Below are positions 16,862-25,586 of a DNA stretch of 64,000 bases, piece by piece (the stretch's first letter is position 1; each line of letters starts with the position of its first letter). The notes beneath the pieces are model-generated. The model was given only the letters and a program-made list of their open reading frames with translations. It was not told the origin of the DNA and did no database searches. The DNA comes from Streptomyces sp. SLBN-118 (GTDB lineage: Bacteria; Actinomycetota; Actinomycetes; Streptomycetales; Streptomycetaceae): assembly GCF_006715635.1 (NCBI RefSeq), contig NZ_VFNP01000002.1, forward strand, positions 3,410,001 to 3,474,000, read 5' to 3'. The position numbers were made by a program, and so were the translations under genes.

Positions 16862-18373
16862 ATGAACGAGACCGCGCACGCCCTGGGCGCATCGCCCACC
16901 CTGTGGGAACTGGTCCGGCGCAGGGCGGCACTCACCCCCGACCGGCCCGTGTTCCTCCAGGGCGACCGCAGCCTCACCTTCGGCGAGCTGCGGGACCGCT
17001 CGGAGCGGGTCGCGGCCGGTCTGTACCAACTGGGCGTACGGCCCTCAAGCGTGGTCGCCTGGCAGCTGCCGACCCGGATCGAGACGGCTCTGCTCTCCTT
17101 CGCACTCGCCCGCATCGGCGCCGTACAGTCGCCGGTCATCCCCTTCTACCGGGACCGCGAGGTCGGCTTCGCGCTACGGGAGTCCAAGGCCGCGTACTTC
17201 GCCGTGCCCGGGACCTGGCGCGGCTTCGACCACGCGGGCATGGCGCACCGGCTCGCGCTGGAACTGCCCGAACCCCCGCTGGTCTTCGAGGCGTACGACA
17301 CGCTGCCCGACGCCGATCCGGCGGTGCTGCCACCGCCGCCGGAATCCGGGACGGACGTGCGCTGGATCTACTGGACCTCGGGCACCACATCCGATCCCAA
17401 GGGTGTGCTGCACACCGACCGTTCGCTGATCGCCGGCGGCGCGTGCCTGGCCCACGCGCTGCATCTGTCGGCCGACGACGTCGGCTCGATGGCCTTCCCC
17501 TTCGCGCACATCGCCGGGCCCGACTACACGGTGATGCTGCTGCTCTACGGGTTCCCCGCGGTGATGTTCGAGCAGTTCGCGCTGCCCGACGCGCTGGAGG
17601 ACTACCGCAGACACGAGGTGACCGTCGCGGGCGGATCCACCGCGTTCTACTCGATGTTCCTCGCAGAACAGCGCAAACAGCCCGGGCGGCCGCTGATCCC
17701 CAGCCTGCGGCTGCTGGCCGGGGGCGGGGCGCCCAAGCCGCCGGAGATCTACCACGCCGTCGTACGCGAGATGGGCTGCGGGCTCACCCACGGGTACGGG
17801 ATGACCGAGGTCCCCATGATCACCATGGGCGCGCCGGACGACACCGCCGACAACCTCGCCACGACGGAGGGCCGGCCGCCCGCGGGCATGGAGATACGCA
17901 TCGTCGACGGCGAGGTCCGTCTGCGCGGCGAGGCCGTCTGCCAGGGCTACCTGGATCCGGCGCAGTCCGCCGCGGCGTTCGACGGCGAGGGCTTCTTCAT
18001 CACCGGCGACCTCGGGCACGTCACGGAATCAGGGCATCTCGTGCTCACCGGGCGGCTGAAGGACGTCATCATCCGCAAGGGCGAGAACATCTCCGCGAAG
18101 GAGATCGAGGACCTGCTCCACGAGCACCCGGGGGTGGCGGACGCCGCCGTGATCGGCCTGCCGGACGCGGAGAGGGGGGAGCGGGTGTGCGCGGTGGTGG
18201 AACAGGAGACGGGCGCCGAGGAGTTGACGCTCGACGCCGTCACGTCGTTCTTGCGGGGGGCGGGGCTGTCGGTGCACAAGCTGCCGGAGCAGCTGGAGAT
18301 CACTGATGCGTTGCCTCGGAACGAGACCTTGCGGAAGGTGCTCAAGTACAGGCTGCGGGAGCGGTATTCGTGA
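16862..18373 (+). CDS. Acyl-CoA synthetase (AMP-forming)
   Basis: The product has 503 residues of the adenylate-forming superfamily: P-loop-like YWTSGTTSDPKG (about 165-176), HGYGMTEVP (about 312-320), FITGDLG, and the hinge and C-terminal motif GRLKDVIIRKGENISAKEIE. A conserved late lysine region (LPRNETLRKVLKYRL) is present. It activates a carboxylic acid to its CoA ester; the closest named types I think of are cyclohexanecarboxylate-CoA ligases. It would feed the divergent dehydrogenase pair. ATG 16862 has GGAGGG upstream (16847-16852). Confidence 0.9.
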   Translation: MNETAHALGASPTLWELVRRRAALTPDRPVFLQGDRSLTFGELRDRSERVAAGLYQLGVRPSSVVAWQLPTRIETALLSFALARIGAVQSPVIPFYRDREVGFALRESKAAYFAVPGTWRGFDHAGMAHRLALELPEPPLVFEAYDTLPDADPAVLPPPPESGTDVRWIYWTSGTTSDPKGVLHTDRSLIAGGACLAHALHLSADDVGSMAFPFAHIAGPDYTVMLLLYGFPAVMFEQFALPDALEDYRRHEVTVAGGSTAFYSMFLAEQRKQPGRPLIPSLRLLAGGGAPKPPEIYHAVVREMGCGLTHGYGMTEVPMITMGAPDDTADNLATTEGRPPAGMEIRIVDGEVRLRGEAVCQGYLDPAQSAAAFDGEGFFITGDLGHVTESGHLVLTGRLKDVIIRKGENISAKEIEDLLHEHPGVADAAVIGLPDAERGERVCAVVEQETGAEELTLDAVTSFLRGAGLSVHKLPEQLEITDALPRNETLRKVLKYRLRERYS

Positions 18374-18386
18374 ACGCTGCCGCCCC

Positions 18387-19703
18387 CTAGAGCCTGCTCA
18401 GCGACGCCGCCGCGAACAGCACGTCCTGGATCGCCTCCCGGTCGCCGTCCTGGCCCACCGCGGCTTCCTGCGGTGAGACATGCCCCGCTACCAGGCGGCA
18501 GAACTCCACGCCGTCCAGTGCGACTTGGGCCACCGCCTGGTCCGCCGATGCGACGGCCGCCGGTGAGTCCAGGGCGACGTACCAGTTCCCGCCTCCCGAG
18601 CCCTCGACCTCCAAGTGCAGGGAGCGGCCGGGAGCGCCCGCCGCCACCAGATGCCTGGCCGGTCCGGCGAGCCCCGCACGTCTGCGATCGGCGAGTGCCG
18701 CGGGCAGCAGCCGCGCCGCCAGGTCGATCATCCGGTGCAGATGGGAGCCGCTCGGCGGCTCATAGGGATAGTCCACCGCGTCCGCGATGTCGCCCGCGTG
18801 AATCCAGCACTCGAAGGCCCGGTCCAGCAGGGAGTCCCGCAGCGGCAGGGTGAAGTCACCGTACGACACGGACAGTTCGGCGACTCCGCGGCCCGCGAAG
18901 GACACCGTCCTGATCAGGCTGTGGCTCTGATCGCGCCACGGCTCGCGGACGGTGTGCGTGGGATGCAGGTCGGCGGTGCGCCAGTACGCCTCGGTGCGAT
19001 CCCCCGGCACCTTCGGTGCGTGCGCCCCGAGAGGATCGTCCAGGCCGAGCGCGCCCGCGACCAGGCCGTCGACGGTCATCAGATGCCCGATCACCCCGCC
19101 GACGGTCGTCCGGCGGCTCACCTGCCGCTCGCCCTCGAACCACTTGAGGCGCACCGGCGCGTGCCACTCCGACTCGCCGATGTCCCGCAGCAGCGCGTCG
19201 AGCCGCGCGGCCTCGGCGTCGTACGGAGTCGCCCAGGCAGGTACAGGGATACGCGCGGGCCTGCGCCCCAGACAGTTTTCCAGCACCCGGAAGCGCAGCA
19301 GCGGGTCGAGGTCCAGATCCCGGTCGGTGTGCAGCAGTGCGACGGCGTCGCGCAGCCGCAGGGCTTCTTCCGCGCAGGGCGCGCATTCGCCGAGATGTTC
19401 CTCGACGGCCGCGGTCTCCTCGGCGGAACAGGCGGACAGCGCCCACGCCCCGAGCAGCGACTTCAGCACGTTGTGGGACGGCCGTTCGACGGCTGCAGGA
19501 CGCGGCTCGGGCGCGGGCGGCACTTCGGGCGCCGTCTGTGGCACCGGCTCGGGCACGCCGCGGAGCGGCAACAGGCGCGCGGGCGGTTCCAGATCGTCCG
19601 CCGCCGGCCGCGGTCCCGGTATGCGCGGACCGCCCCGCACCTCGTCGCGGCCGTCGTCGCCGGAGCGGCCGCTTCCGCGGCCGCCGTCAAGTGGCCCGTT
19701 CAC
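18387..19703 (-). CDS. Anti-sigma factor: zinc finger fused to a mycothiol-dependent isomerase-like domain
   Basis: The product has 438 residues. A proline-rich N-terminus is followed by a zinc-binding anti-sigma domain (EEHLGECAPCAEEALRL, about 104-120; H-x3-C-x2-C). Residues 165-430 resemble the maleylpyruvate-isomerase/DinB-like fold (MDMPI; LKWFEGERQVSRRTTVGGVI, DRAFECWIHAGDIADAV). The ATG overlaps the sigma-factor stop as ATGA. The zinc finger should hold the sigma factor inactive in the cytoplasm. The fused domain suggests that release depends on thiol (mycothiol) state or a small ligand. No transmembrane helix is visible. Confidence 0.85.
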   Translation of the reverse strand: MNGPLDGGRGSGRSGDDGRDEVRGGPRIPGPRPAADDLEPPARLLPLRGVPEPVPQTAPEVPPAPEPRPAAVERPSHNVLKSLLGAWALSACSAEETAAVEEHLGECAPCAEEALRLRDAVALLHTDRDLDLDPLLRFRVLENCLGRRPARIPVPAWATPYDAEAARLDALLRDIGESEWHAPVRLKWFEGERQVSRRTTVGGVIGHLMTVDGLVAGALGLDDPLGAHAPKVPGDRTEAYWRTADLHPTHTVREPWRDQSHSLIRTVSFAGRGVAELSVSYGDFTLPLRDSLLDRAFECWIHAGDIADAVDYPYEPPSGSHLHRMIDLAARLLPAALADRRRAGLAGPARHLVAAGAPGRSLHLEVEGSGGGNWYVALDSPAAVASADQAVAQVALDGVEFCRLVAGHVSPQEAAVGQDGDREAIQDVLFAAASLSRL

Positions 19704-20281
19704 AAGGAGCGTCCGTATCGCGGCGGAGAGGAGCCTTCCAGCGGGCGCGTGTTGGCGGTGGACAGCAGCTGGAGGCCGAGCCGCAGCCGGCGCCTGGCCT
19801 CGTCCTCGGTGACCCCGAGGTCGGCCGCCGTCTGGCGGTAGTCCCTGCGCTGGAAGTACGCCAGCTCCAGTGCGTCCCGCAGGGGTGCGGGCATGGAGGT
19901 GACGATGTAGTCGGCGCGGGCGGCGACCGCTGCCCTGCGTACTTTCTGCTCCAGCTCCTCGGTGGTGCCCTCGCCGCCCTCGGCGAGGGCGGCGGCCTCG
20001 GTCTGGCGAAGCCGGTGCACGGCCTGGCTGTTGGTGAGCCTGGCCACCCAGGAACGCATCGAGCCGTGCTTGGGGTCGTAGGAGTCGGGGTTCTCCCAGA
20101 TGTAGCCGAAGACCTCGCGGGTCACCTGGTCGGCGGCCTCGTCGTCGTCGAGCACCCGGTGGGCGAGCATGTGCACCAGCGAGGCGAAACGGTCGTACAG
20201 CTCTCCGAGCGCGGCGGCCTCACCCCGCGCCAGCCGCTGCTGCATCCTGCGGTCCCAGCGCGGCGGTGTGTCCTTTGCCAT
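19700..20281 (-). CDS. ECF-family RNA polymerase sigma factor
   Basis: The product has 193 residues. Region 2 is ALGELYDRFASLVHMLAHRV to YIWENPDSYDPKHGSMRSWV; region 4 is DALELAYFQRRDYRQTAADL and DEARRRLRLGLQLL. ATG 20281 was chosen because it gives the normal N-terminus; an upstream start would add 36 poorly conserved residues. It is the first gene of the sigma/anti-sigma operon, and the neighbouring plus-strand STAS gene may add a further control layer. Confidence 0.9.
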   Translation of the reverse strand: MAKDTPPRWDRRMQQRLARGEAAALGELYDRFASLVHMLAHRVLDDDEAADQVTREVFGYIWENPDSYDPKHGSMRSWVARLTNSQAVHRLRQTEAAALAEGGEGTTEELEQKVRRAAVAARADYIVTSMPAPLRDALELAYFQRRDYRQTAADLGVTEDEARRRLRLGLQLLSTANTRPLEGSSPPRYGRSL

Positions 20282-20544
20282 GCGGCCCCCAAGCCTGTCC
20301 CCTGTGCCTGTCGCCTCTTCGAATGTAGTGCGCGCCGGCACGAACGCACGCCCCTTTATGGCAAGTGCGCCCCCGAGCGGGCCGTTCAATGGTAGGGCCG
20401 CTCCGTTCCCGGGGGCCCGCCCTGAGCTTCGTGTTTCAGGCGGGAGGGCCTGGGCAGTGGAGACGGGAAGGGCAGCCTCCGGATGTGTACGGCCGCACCA
20501 CAGCGGGCGCGGGTTTCCGGATCGGCGTAAGGAGAGTTCCGGTC

Positions 20545-20919
20545 GTGATGCTCAGGGTGGACGAGTCCCGGCAGGGCACGTGGACCGTGCTGCACGTGTG
20601 CGGCGAGCTCGATCTCATGTCCTCGCCCACGGTCCGGCGGCATGTCCACGACGCGGTCGCCGTCGGCCACCGCGATGTGGTGCTCGATCTCTCCGAGGTG
20701 CTCTTCTGCGACTCCAGCGGCGTCGGGGTGCTCATAGCGGCCCGCAGGTTGCTGCGCTCCTGCCGAGGCAGGATGCGCCTGATACTGCCCGCCCACGGCG
20801 CCGAGGAAGGCTCGCACGTCAACCGGGTGCTGGCCGCCCTGGGGGTGCGGCGCCTCTTCGAGGTGTATTCGGACACGGACGCGGCCACCGACGACGGGGC
20901 CCAGCCGCTGTCCGCCTGA
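20545..20919 (+). CDS. STAS-domain anti-sigma factor antagonist
   Basis: The product has 124 residues. GTG 20545 has AAGGAGAG eight bases upstream; ATG 20548 is the alternative. The STAS domain shows GTWTVLHVCGELDLMSSP and the phosphorylation-site loop VLFCDSSGVGVLIAARR with its conserved serine. Such proteins release sigma factors by binding GHKL-type kinases such as the two RsbW-like proteins in this window. It is divergent from the ECF operon, so the two may share regulation. Confidence 0.88.
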   Translation: MMLRVDESRQGTWTVLHVCGELDLMSSPTVRRHVHDAVAVGHRDVVLDLSEVLFCDSSGVGVLIAARRLLRSCRGRMRLILPAHGAEEGSHVNRVLAALGVRRLFEVYSDTDAATDDGAQPLSA

Positions 20920-21044
20920 TGTGGCGGTCACCGTGTGACGTCCTGCCGTTACCAGACGTACTCGTTGATGTCGCCATCCGGTCGTCGTCACGTAATTGGG
21001 GGAGTAGTTGTACGCGTCAGCGCTCGGAGTCGTACGCTCCCCGC

Positions 21045-21557
21045 ATGGACAGCGCAGAATACGAGCGCAAGATCGCTTCCCGCTTCGCCGCCTTCGACCA
21101 GGACGGCAACGGCTACATCGACCGTCAGGACTTCAGCGGGGCGACAGCCGCGCTGCTCGCCGAGTTCTCCACCACCGCCCGCTGTGACAAGGGCCAGGCC
21201 CTCTACAGCGGAGCGGAGGCGTTCTGGCAGGGCATGGCCGGGATCGCGGACGTGGACGGCGACCAGCGGGTCACCCGCCCCGAATTCATTACGGGCGCGG
21301 TGAAGAGACTGCGTGACAACCCCCAGCGGTTCGCCGAGATCGCCCGCCCCTTTCTCCACGCCCTGATCGACATCGCCGACGAGGACGGCGGCGGTGTGAC
21401 ACCGTCCGCCGCCGAGCGCGTGCTGAAGGTGCTGGGCGTCGAACCGTCGCTGGCGGCGGCGGTGGCGGTGGGCCTCGACGCGGACGGGGACGGCCGGATC
21501 GCGGAGGAGGAGATCCTGTCGGGCTTCGCGTCGTACTTCGTCACGCCGGAGCCGTAG
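21045..21557 (+). CDS. EF-hand calcium-binding protein (calerythrin-like)
   Basis: The product has 170 residues with four EF-hand positions: 18-29 (DQDGNGYIDRQD), 69-80 (DVDGDQRVTRPE), 112-123 (DEDGGGVTPSAA, degenerate) and 145-156 (DADGDGRIAEEE). Three loops keep the acidic ligands. Length and loop spacing match the cytoplasmic calerythrin/CabE type of Streptomyces, which buffers or senses calcium. No signal peptide or membrane segment. Confidence 0.92.
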   Translation: MDSAEYERKIASRFAAFDQDGNGYIDRQDFSGATAALLAEFSTTARCDKGQALYSGAEAFWQGMAGIADVDGDQRVTRPEFITGAVKRLRDNPQRFAEIARPFLHALIDIADEDGGGVTPSAAERVLKVLGVEPSLAAAVAVGLDADGDGRIAEEEILSGFASYFVTPEP

Positions 21558-21848
21558 CGATACGGGGCTCCGCCTCGGACCCTGGTGTCCTCAATTGAAG
21601 GACGGACTCACGGCGCAAAGGCAGCCGGCCCACTCAAGGATGATCACGGCGTCAATTGTGGCGTGCAGTGGCGTCGTTGGGCTCCGTTCGCAGGTGTCGT
21701 GCGGGCGCCCGCCATCCTGCCCCCCTTTGAGCAGGGGACGATGGCGGGCGCGGTCGATCACAAGGCTCTGCTCTTCTGTTGGCGATGGGTATGTTTAAGC
21801 TGCGTGTGAGCCGGTCAACGGGCTGGCTCAGGCGCCGCCACCGTTGAT

Positions 21849-22856
21849 TCAGGCGCGGGTGACACGGGCGTGCCAGACGTCACCGTCGCGGGTGAGACGC
21901 GCTGGGAGCTCGTGGGTACGGAGAGCCCCCTCTTCCAGCCACTCGTGGATCAAGGCACGGAGGATTTCGAGTGCCGGGGATTCGGCGTGGTCGGTGATGA
22001 TGTGCTCGTCGGTGACGATGGCCGCGTGGGCGGTGCCGTCCGGAGTGGGGGAGCCGATGCCGATGCCGGTGCCTTGGCCGATGGTCGCTTCGAGCAGGCC
22101 GGCGGGTTCGGCGGCGATCAGCCAGTTCTTCATGTGGAAGTAGTCGGAGTCCGGCACTGGGGTGGGCTCAACGTGAGCCGTCTCGCGCAGGGCGGCGAAG
22201 AGCGATGCCACGGTGCTGGGCTCGTGATCACCAAGGATCGCGAGCAAGAACTCTGGCCGCTGCGGATCGACAACGCGGGTAACGCTGCCTGGTGGGCTGG
22301 CCGCGATCATGGGGGTGTATCCGCCGTGGTGGATCTCGACTTGGTGTGGCTGATGCTTGTCATCAACGGTGATGCGGGCAATCGCATAGGCGCCCGGCAG
22401 GTCGGCGATGCGTACGCCGCAGAGAAGGATGCCGCCTGGCTTCAGTTGCTGGAGCCAGGCGTGTGGGATCGCCGGCGGAGTCGTGCCGACGAGGATGCGG
22501 TCATAAGGGGCACCTTGCGGATACCCGAAGAGACCGTCGCCGACAACCACGGTGACCTGGTGACCGTGCTCGGCGTAGAGCGCCTCGGCCCGCTTGGCGA
22601 GGCTGGGTTCGGTCTCAACGGCGGTGACCCGTCCGTCGGGGCCGCCCAGTTGGGCGAGGAGCGCGGCGGAGAGACCGGAGCCGATGCCGATGTCCATGAC
22701 GCGCGCACCAGGGCGGACATCGAGCATCCGCAGGTGCCGGTGGGTGACGACGGCAGGAGTGCACGGGCGTACGGCACGGCCGTCAGCGCCATGGAACTGC
22801 TCGGTCGGCACGGCGTAGATGGCGCGGTCGAGCTCTTGACTGGAGGTGTCGGGCAT
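21849..22856 (-). CDS. PIMT-like O-methyltransferase of a lasso peptide cluster
   Basis: The product has 335 residues. The N-terminal part is a protein-L-isoaspartate methyltransferase-like domain: an early Thr-Pro-Ala (CTPAVV), SAM motif VMDIGIGSG (53-61), VEKE-like AVETEPSLAKRA, and APYDRILVGTTPPAIPHAWL with LKPGGILL. The C-terminal 130 residues (AIVTDEHIITDHAESPALEI onward) are absent from housekeeping PIMT and match the extended form found in RiPP clusters. Known relatives methylate an Asp side chain in lasso peptides or graspetides, which then closes to an aspartimide. It is the last gene of the cluster, 15 bases after the peptidase gene. Confidence 0.88.
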   Translation of the reverse strand: MPDTSSQELDRAIYAVPTEQFHGADGRAVRPCTPAVVTHRHLRMLDVRPGARVMDIGIGSGLSAALLAQLGGPDGRVTAVETEPSLAKRAEALYAEHGHQVTVVVGDGLFGYPQGAPYDRILVGTTPPAIPHAWLQQLKPGGILLCGVRIADLPGAYAIARITVDDKHQPHQVEIHHGGYTPMIAASPPGSVTRVVDPQRPEFLLAILGDHEPSTVASLFAALRETAHVEPTPVPDSDYFHMKNWLIAAEPAGLLEATIGQGTGIGIGSPTPDGTAHAAIVTDEHIITDHAESPALEILRALIHEWLEEGALRTHELPARLTRDGDVWHARVTRA

Positions 22857-22871
22857 CGAGCGGTCCTCGGT

Positions 22872-23291
22872 TCAGATGCGAAGGGTGACGTGGAAGGGAC
22901 GGTCTGGGGTATTCGGCTCCCCGACAGGTTGGGTATCCGCTTCGACCCAGGCGTGGGACTCGCACGGGTCGAAGCGGCAGCCTATGCACCAGTCCACAGC
23001 CTTGCCGTGCAAAGCCGAGGCCATAAAGGCAGCCAGGGACATCTCCAGGCAGGCGGCGCGGCTGGGGAAGAACTGGCTGGCCCAGTCGCGTGCGGCAACC
23101 ACTCGTCCGGCTTCCGCTGCGGTCGCGGGGCGGCGGGTGCAGCGCTTGGCGGTATGGGCGAGGGCGAGGGTGACCCGTAGCGGGGCCACTTGCACCAGCG
23201 TGGTGGCCAGGGCGAGTGCGGCGATGGCCACGAAGCGGTCGGACAGGGGCGGACGGGCGGTCCGGGCGGGCACGGCCATGGGGATGCTCAA
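22872..23291 (-). CDS. Lasso peptide leader peptidase (B2 protein)
   Basis: The product has 139 residues from TTG 23291, which overlaps the previous stop as TTGA; ATG 23279 is the alternative. The transglutaminase-like catalytic residues of PF13471 are visible: Cys81 in SRAACLEMSLA and His113 in CESHAWVEA. A WCIGCRFDP segment precedes the histidine, as in the family. The enzyme removes the leader from the precursor delivered by the RRE protein. It lacks its own recognition domain, the normal split state in actinobacteria. Confidence 0.9.
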   Translation of the reverse strand: MSIPMAVPARTARPPLSDRFVAIAALALATTLVQVAPLRVTLALAHTAKRCTRRPATAAEAGRVVAARDWASQFFPSRAACLEMSLAAFMASALHGKAVDWCIGCRFDPCESHAWVEADTQPVGEPNTPDRPFHVTLRI

Positions 23292-23575
23292 CGGTGCCAC
23301 CTCCTTCGGGCGGGGACGTACAGCATGTGGCGGTCGCGGAGCTGCTGGGCGAGGTCTCGCATGTCGGCGCGTACACGGTCGGCATCGGCGCCGAACAGGG
23401 CTGCCACGTGATCGGCGGCCTCGTCGACGGTGGCGCCCTCGGCCAGGTATCGCCACCACAGAGCGCCGGAGAAGGTGAGGGCGTACCACCGCCCCCTGCC
23501 GCGCAGGTCGAGCAGCATGCCGCCGCGCTCTGTGATCGTGACGCGCACCGTGGGCGTTGGCCGGAGGTCAAGCAT
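23288..23575 (-). CDS. Lasso peptide RRE protein (B1, PqqD-like)
   Basis: The product has 95 residues and is a PqqD-like winged-helix fold: beta strands in VRVTITERGGMLLDLRGRGR, WYALTFSGALWWRYLAEG, then helices in VDEAADHVAALFGADADRV and DMRDLAQQLRDRHML. It binds the precursor leader at the YxxPxL motif and presents it to the peptidase. The gene overlaps the end of the cyclase gene by 8 bases and the start of B2 by 4. Confidence 0.92.
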   Translation of the reverse strand: MLDLRPTPTVRVTITERGGMLLDLRGRGRWYALTFSGALWWRYLAEGATVDEAADHVAALFGADADRVRADMRDLAQQLRDRHMLYVPARRRWHR

Positions 23576-25368
23576 GCGAAACCCCCGCCGCCGTGCTGAT
23601 GGGCGTGCTGGTGCGGTGCTGGCGCAGCCAAAGCTCGGCGGCGATGAGCGCTTCGAGCGCGGCAAGCTCTCCGGGTACGCCAGCCGCCAGACGGTCCAGT
23701 TCGACACAAGCGGCGGCGGCGTCGATCCAGCCTTCGGCGGCCAGTTCGCTGCTCGTGAGGAGATCACGCAGGGAATCGGCGTGCCGGCGCAGACCGGTAT
23801 AGGCGTTGCCGTCGTAGGCGCCTTTGGTGCGCCGCCGCAGAAGCCAGTCAGGTACGAGGTCGTGGAGGGCGACGCCGAGCAACGGCTTCTGAACGGTGGT
23901 GGAGGCGCGGGAGGACGCCGGTACGGCCATCGCCGCGCGGACGACGGCGTTATCGAGGTAGGGGGCGTGGTGCGGCAGGCCCAGCGCATGAGCTTGGTTG
24001 CGCAACTCTGCCTCGTACGTGCCGAATTCGCGCAGCTCAGCCCAGGCGCGGTGGCGGCTGGTGTCGATCGGGCGAATGCTGCAGTGTTCGGCCGCGATCG
24101 CGGCGCGTATCGAAAGGTGGCGGCGGGCTTCCGGGGTCAGCCAAGTGTGGAGCCCGGAAGCCCTGACCCAGTGGAGCCGGGCCGGGTGTTCTGGCCTCGA
24201 GCTGGTCGGGTTGCCGGCGATGTCCTGGGCGAGGTGCTGGAGGGCCATGGAGTGGGTGGTGCGCGAGAGTCGGACGGCCGCCACGACGACCGCGTACATC
24301 GGCAGATGGCGCAGACGGGCCCGGGCCAGAGAGCGTGGCCGATCAGCGCCGATGCGCTATGCCACGAGCCAGGTCGGCGAGGTAGTGCGGGGAGGTGGCG
24401 AGCAGGGTGTCGGCGCCGGAGCCGGTGAGGTGCACATCGCTGCCGTGGGCGATGCACGGGCGCTGATAAGCGGCGCGCATGCGCCACCGGGCGGCATCGG
24501 GAAACGGCTGGTCGGTAGAGGGGGCGTCCAACAGCCCGGCGAAGAACAGGCCCTCGTCGTCCGTCACGAGTGCGTGATGCAGGCCCGGCCGGTCCGCAGC
24601 CGCTCGCTGGGCGTACGCCACGTCCTCGTTGGTACTCGTGGCGTCCGCATCGGTGACGGCGAGGACGTCCGCGCCTGCGGTGCCAGTGGCCAGCAGTACC
24701 AGCGAGGTGGAGTCGAGGCCGCCGGAGAAGTCGGCGGTCAGCTTCCCTGCCGCTTGAGCTCGGCTGGTGACCGCAGCGACGAGCGCCTCGCGGAGTTCTG
24801 CCGCCGCCTCGGTGAAGCTCAGTGTTTGGGGTGCCTCGTACTCCTCGATAGAGTGCCGGCCATCGTTGTCGATGATGAGGACGTGGCCGCCGGGCAGGCG
24901 CCGTACGCCCGCGAACGCGGTTCCGTCTTCCGTGACTTCGGGCACGGTGGGGCACACGAGCCGCGCGGTCACCGAGGCATGGTCCAATTCCGCGCCAACA
25001 CGGCACGCAAGGGCTCGGGCCGACGTTGACCAGTGAGTGCGCTCGGGCGTCTCGAAGAAGTACACCGGACGCGTTCCGGCCACGTCGGTGATGACCGACG
25101 TCGTGGCCCCGTTGGCTGCCACCACCCAGTAGCTTCCGGGCCAGGCCGTCAGCGCTGACCACTGCCCGGAGCGGGCCGCGTGCAGCCCGTCGCGCAGCTG
25201 CCGCTCGGTGGCGTAGCAGTTACCCACGACCGCCACCCGTAACGATCCGCCGCTGACGACCCGATGCATGGTGCCGACCGGTGTGCCCTGTATGACGGGG
25301 GCGCGAGGGCCGGACCAGAGCGCCGACGAATCCGCCGACGGCTGTCCAGGGCTGCTCAAGCGGAACAT
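23568..25368 (-). pseudogene. Lasso cyclase (asparagine-synthetase-like), read in two frames
   Basis: The first frame (25368 to the stop at 24343) has the glutaminase-like N-terminal domain and the ATP-pyrophosphatase motif FSGGLDSTSL, and ends after TGSGADTLLATSPHYLADLARG. The second frame carries the rest of the synthetase domain (RARLRHLPMYAVVVAAVRLS onward to the stop at 23568) with EAELRNQ and HHAPYLDNAVV. The switch lies between 24343 and 24359 and fits one extra base. Joined, the protein is about 600 residues, the normal size. The cyclase activates the core Asp side chain and forms the macrolactam. A true frameshift would kill the cluster; a sequencing error is possible. Confidence 0.85.
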
Positions 25369-25439
25369 GCCTTCCCTTTCTGATGGCTGCCAGGTGCTGG
25401 GAGGAGCGGCATGCCCCGCCCAGCACCCGTCAGGTGGCC

Positions 25440-25586
25440 CTACTCGAAGTAGCGCCCCTTGTCGGCACTGTCCTCGGCGTACTTGCCAAGCGTCACCTTC
25501 GACACCACGTCCAGATCGATCAGCTGGGGAGCGGTGTAGCCCTCACGGACCTCGGAGCCCTGCTCTTCACTGACGTGCTCATTCAT
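25440..25586 (-). CDS. Lasso peptide precursor
   Basis: This 48-codon gene was found by translating the gap upstream of the cyclase. AAGGAAG lies a few bases before ATG 25586. The leader (residues 1-33) has the RRE-binding motif YTAPQL (17-22) and the conserved Thr32 two residues before the cleavage site. The predicted core is residues 34-48, GKYAEDSADKGRYFE. The only acidic residue that allows a 7-9-residue ring is core Asp9, giving a Gly1-Asp9 macrolactam. Arg12, Tyr13 and Phe14 are possible steric plugs. Asp6-Ser7 lies inside the ring. No cysteine, so it would be class II. Confidence 0.85.
   Translation of the reverse strand: MNEHVSEEQGSEVREGYTAPQLIDLDVVSKVTLGKYAEDSADKGRYFE

Larger units (their letters stand above)
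21849..25586 (-). other. Lasso peptide biosynthetic gene cluster
   Basis: Five genes read in one direction: precursor (25440-25586), cyclase (23568-25368, frameshifted), RRE protein (23288-23575), peptidase (22872-23291) and a PIMT-like methyltransferase (21849-22856). Gene order and overlaps are those of actinobacterial lasso clusters with split B proteins. There is no transporter gene. An RsbW-like gene overlaps the precursor start at the upstream end. Confidence 0.9.

Noticed and set aside
24343..24359. Programmed ribosomal frameshift in the lasso cyclase
   Set aside because: No slippery heptamer or following stem was seen, and I know of no lasso cyclase that needs one.
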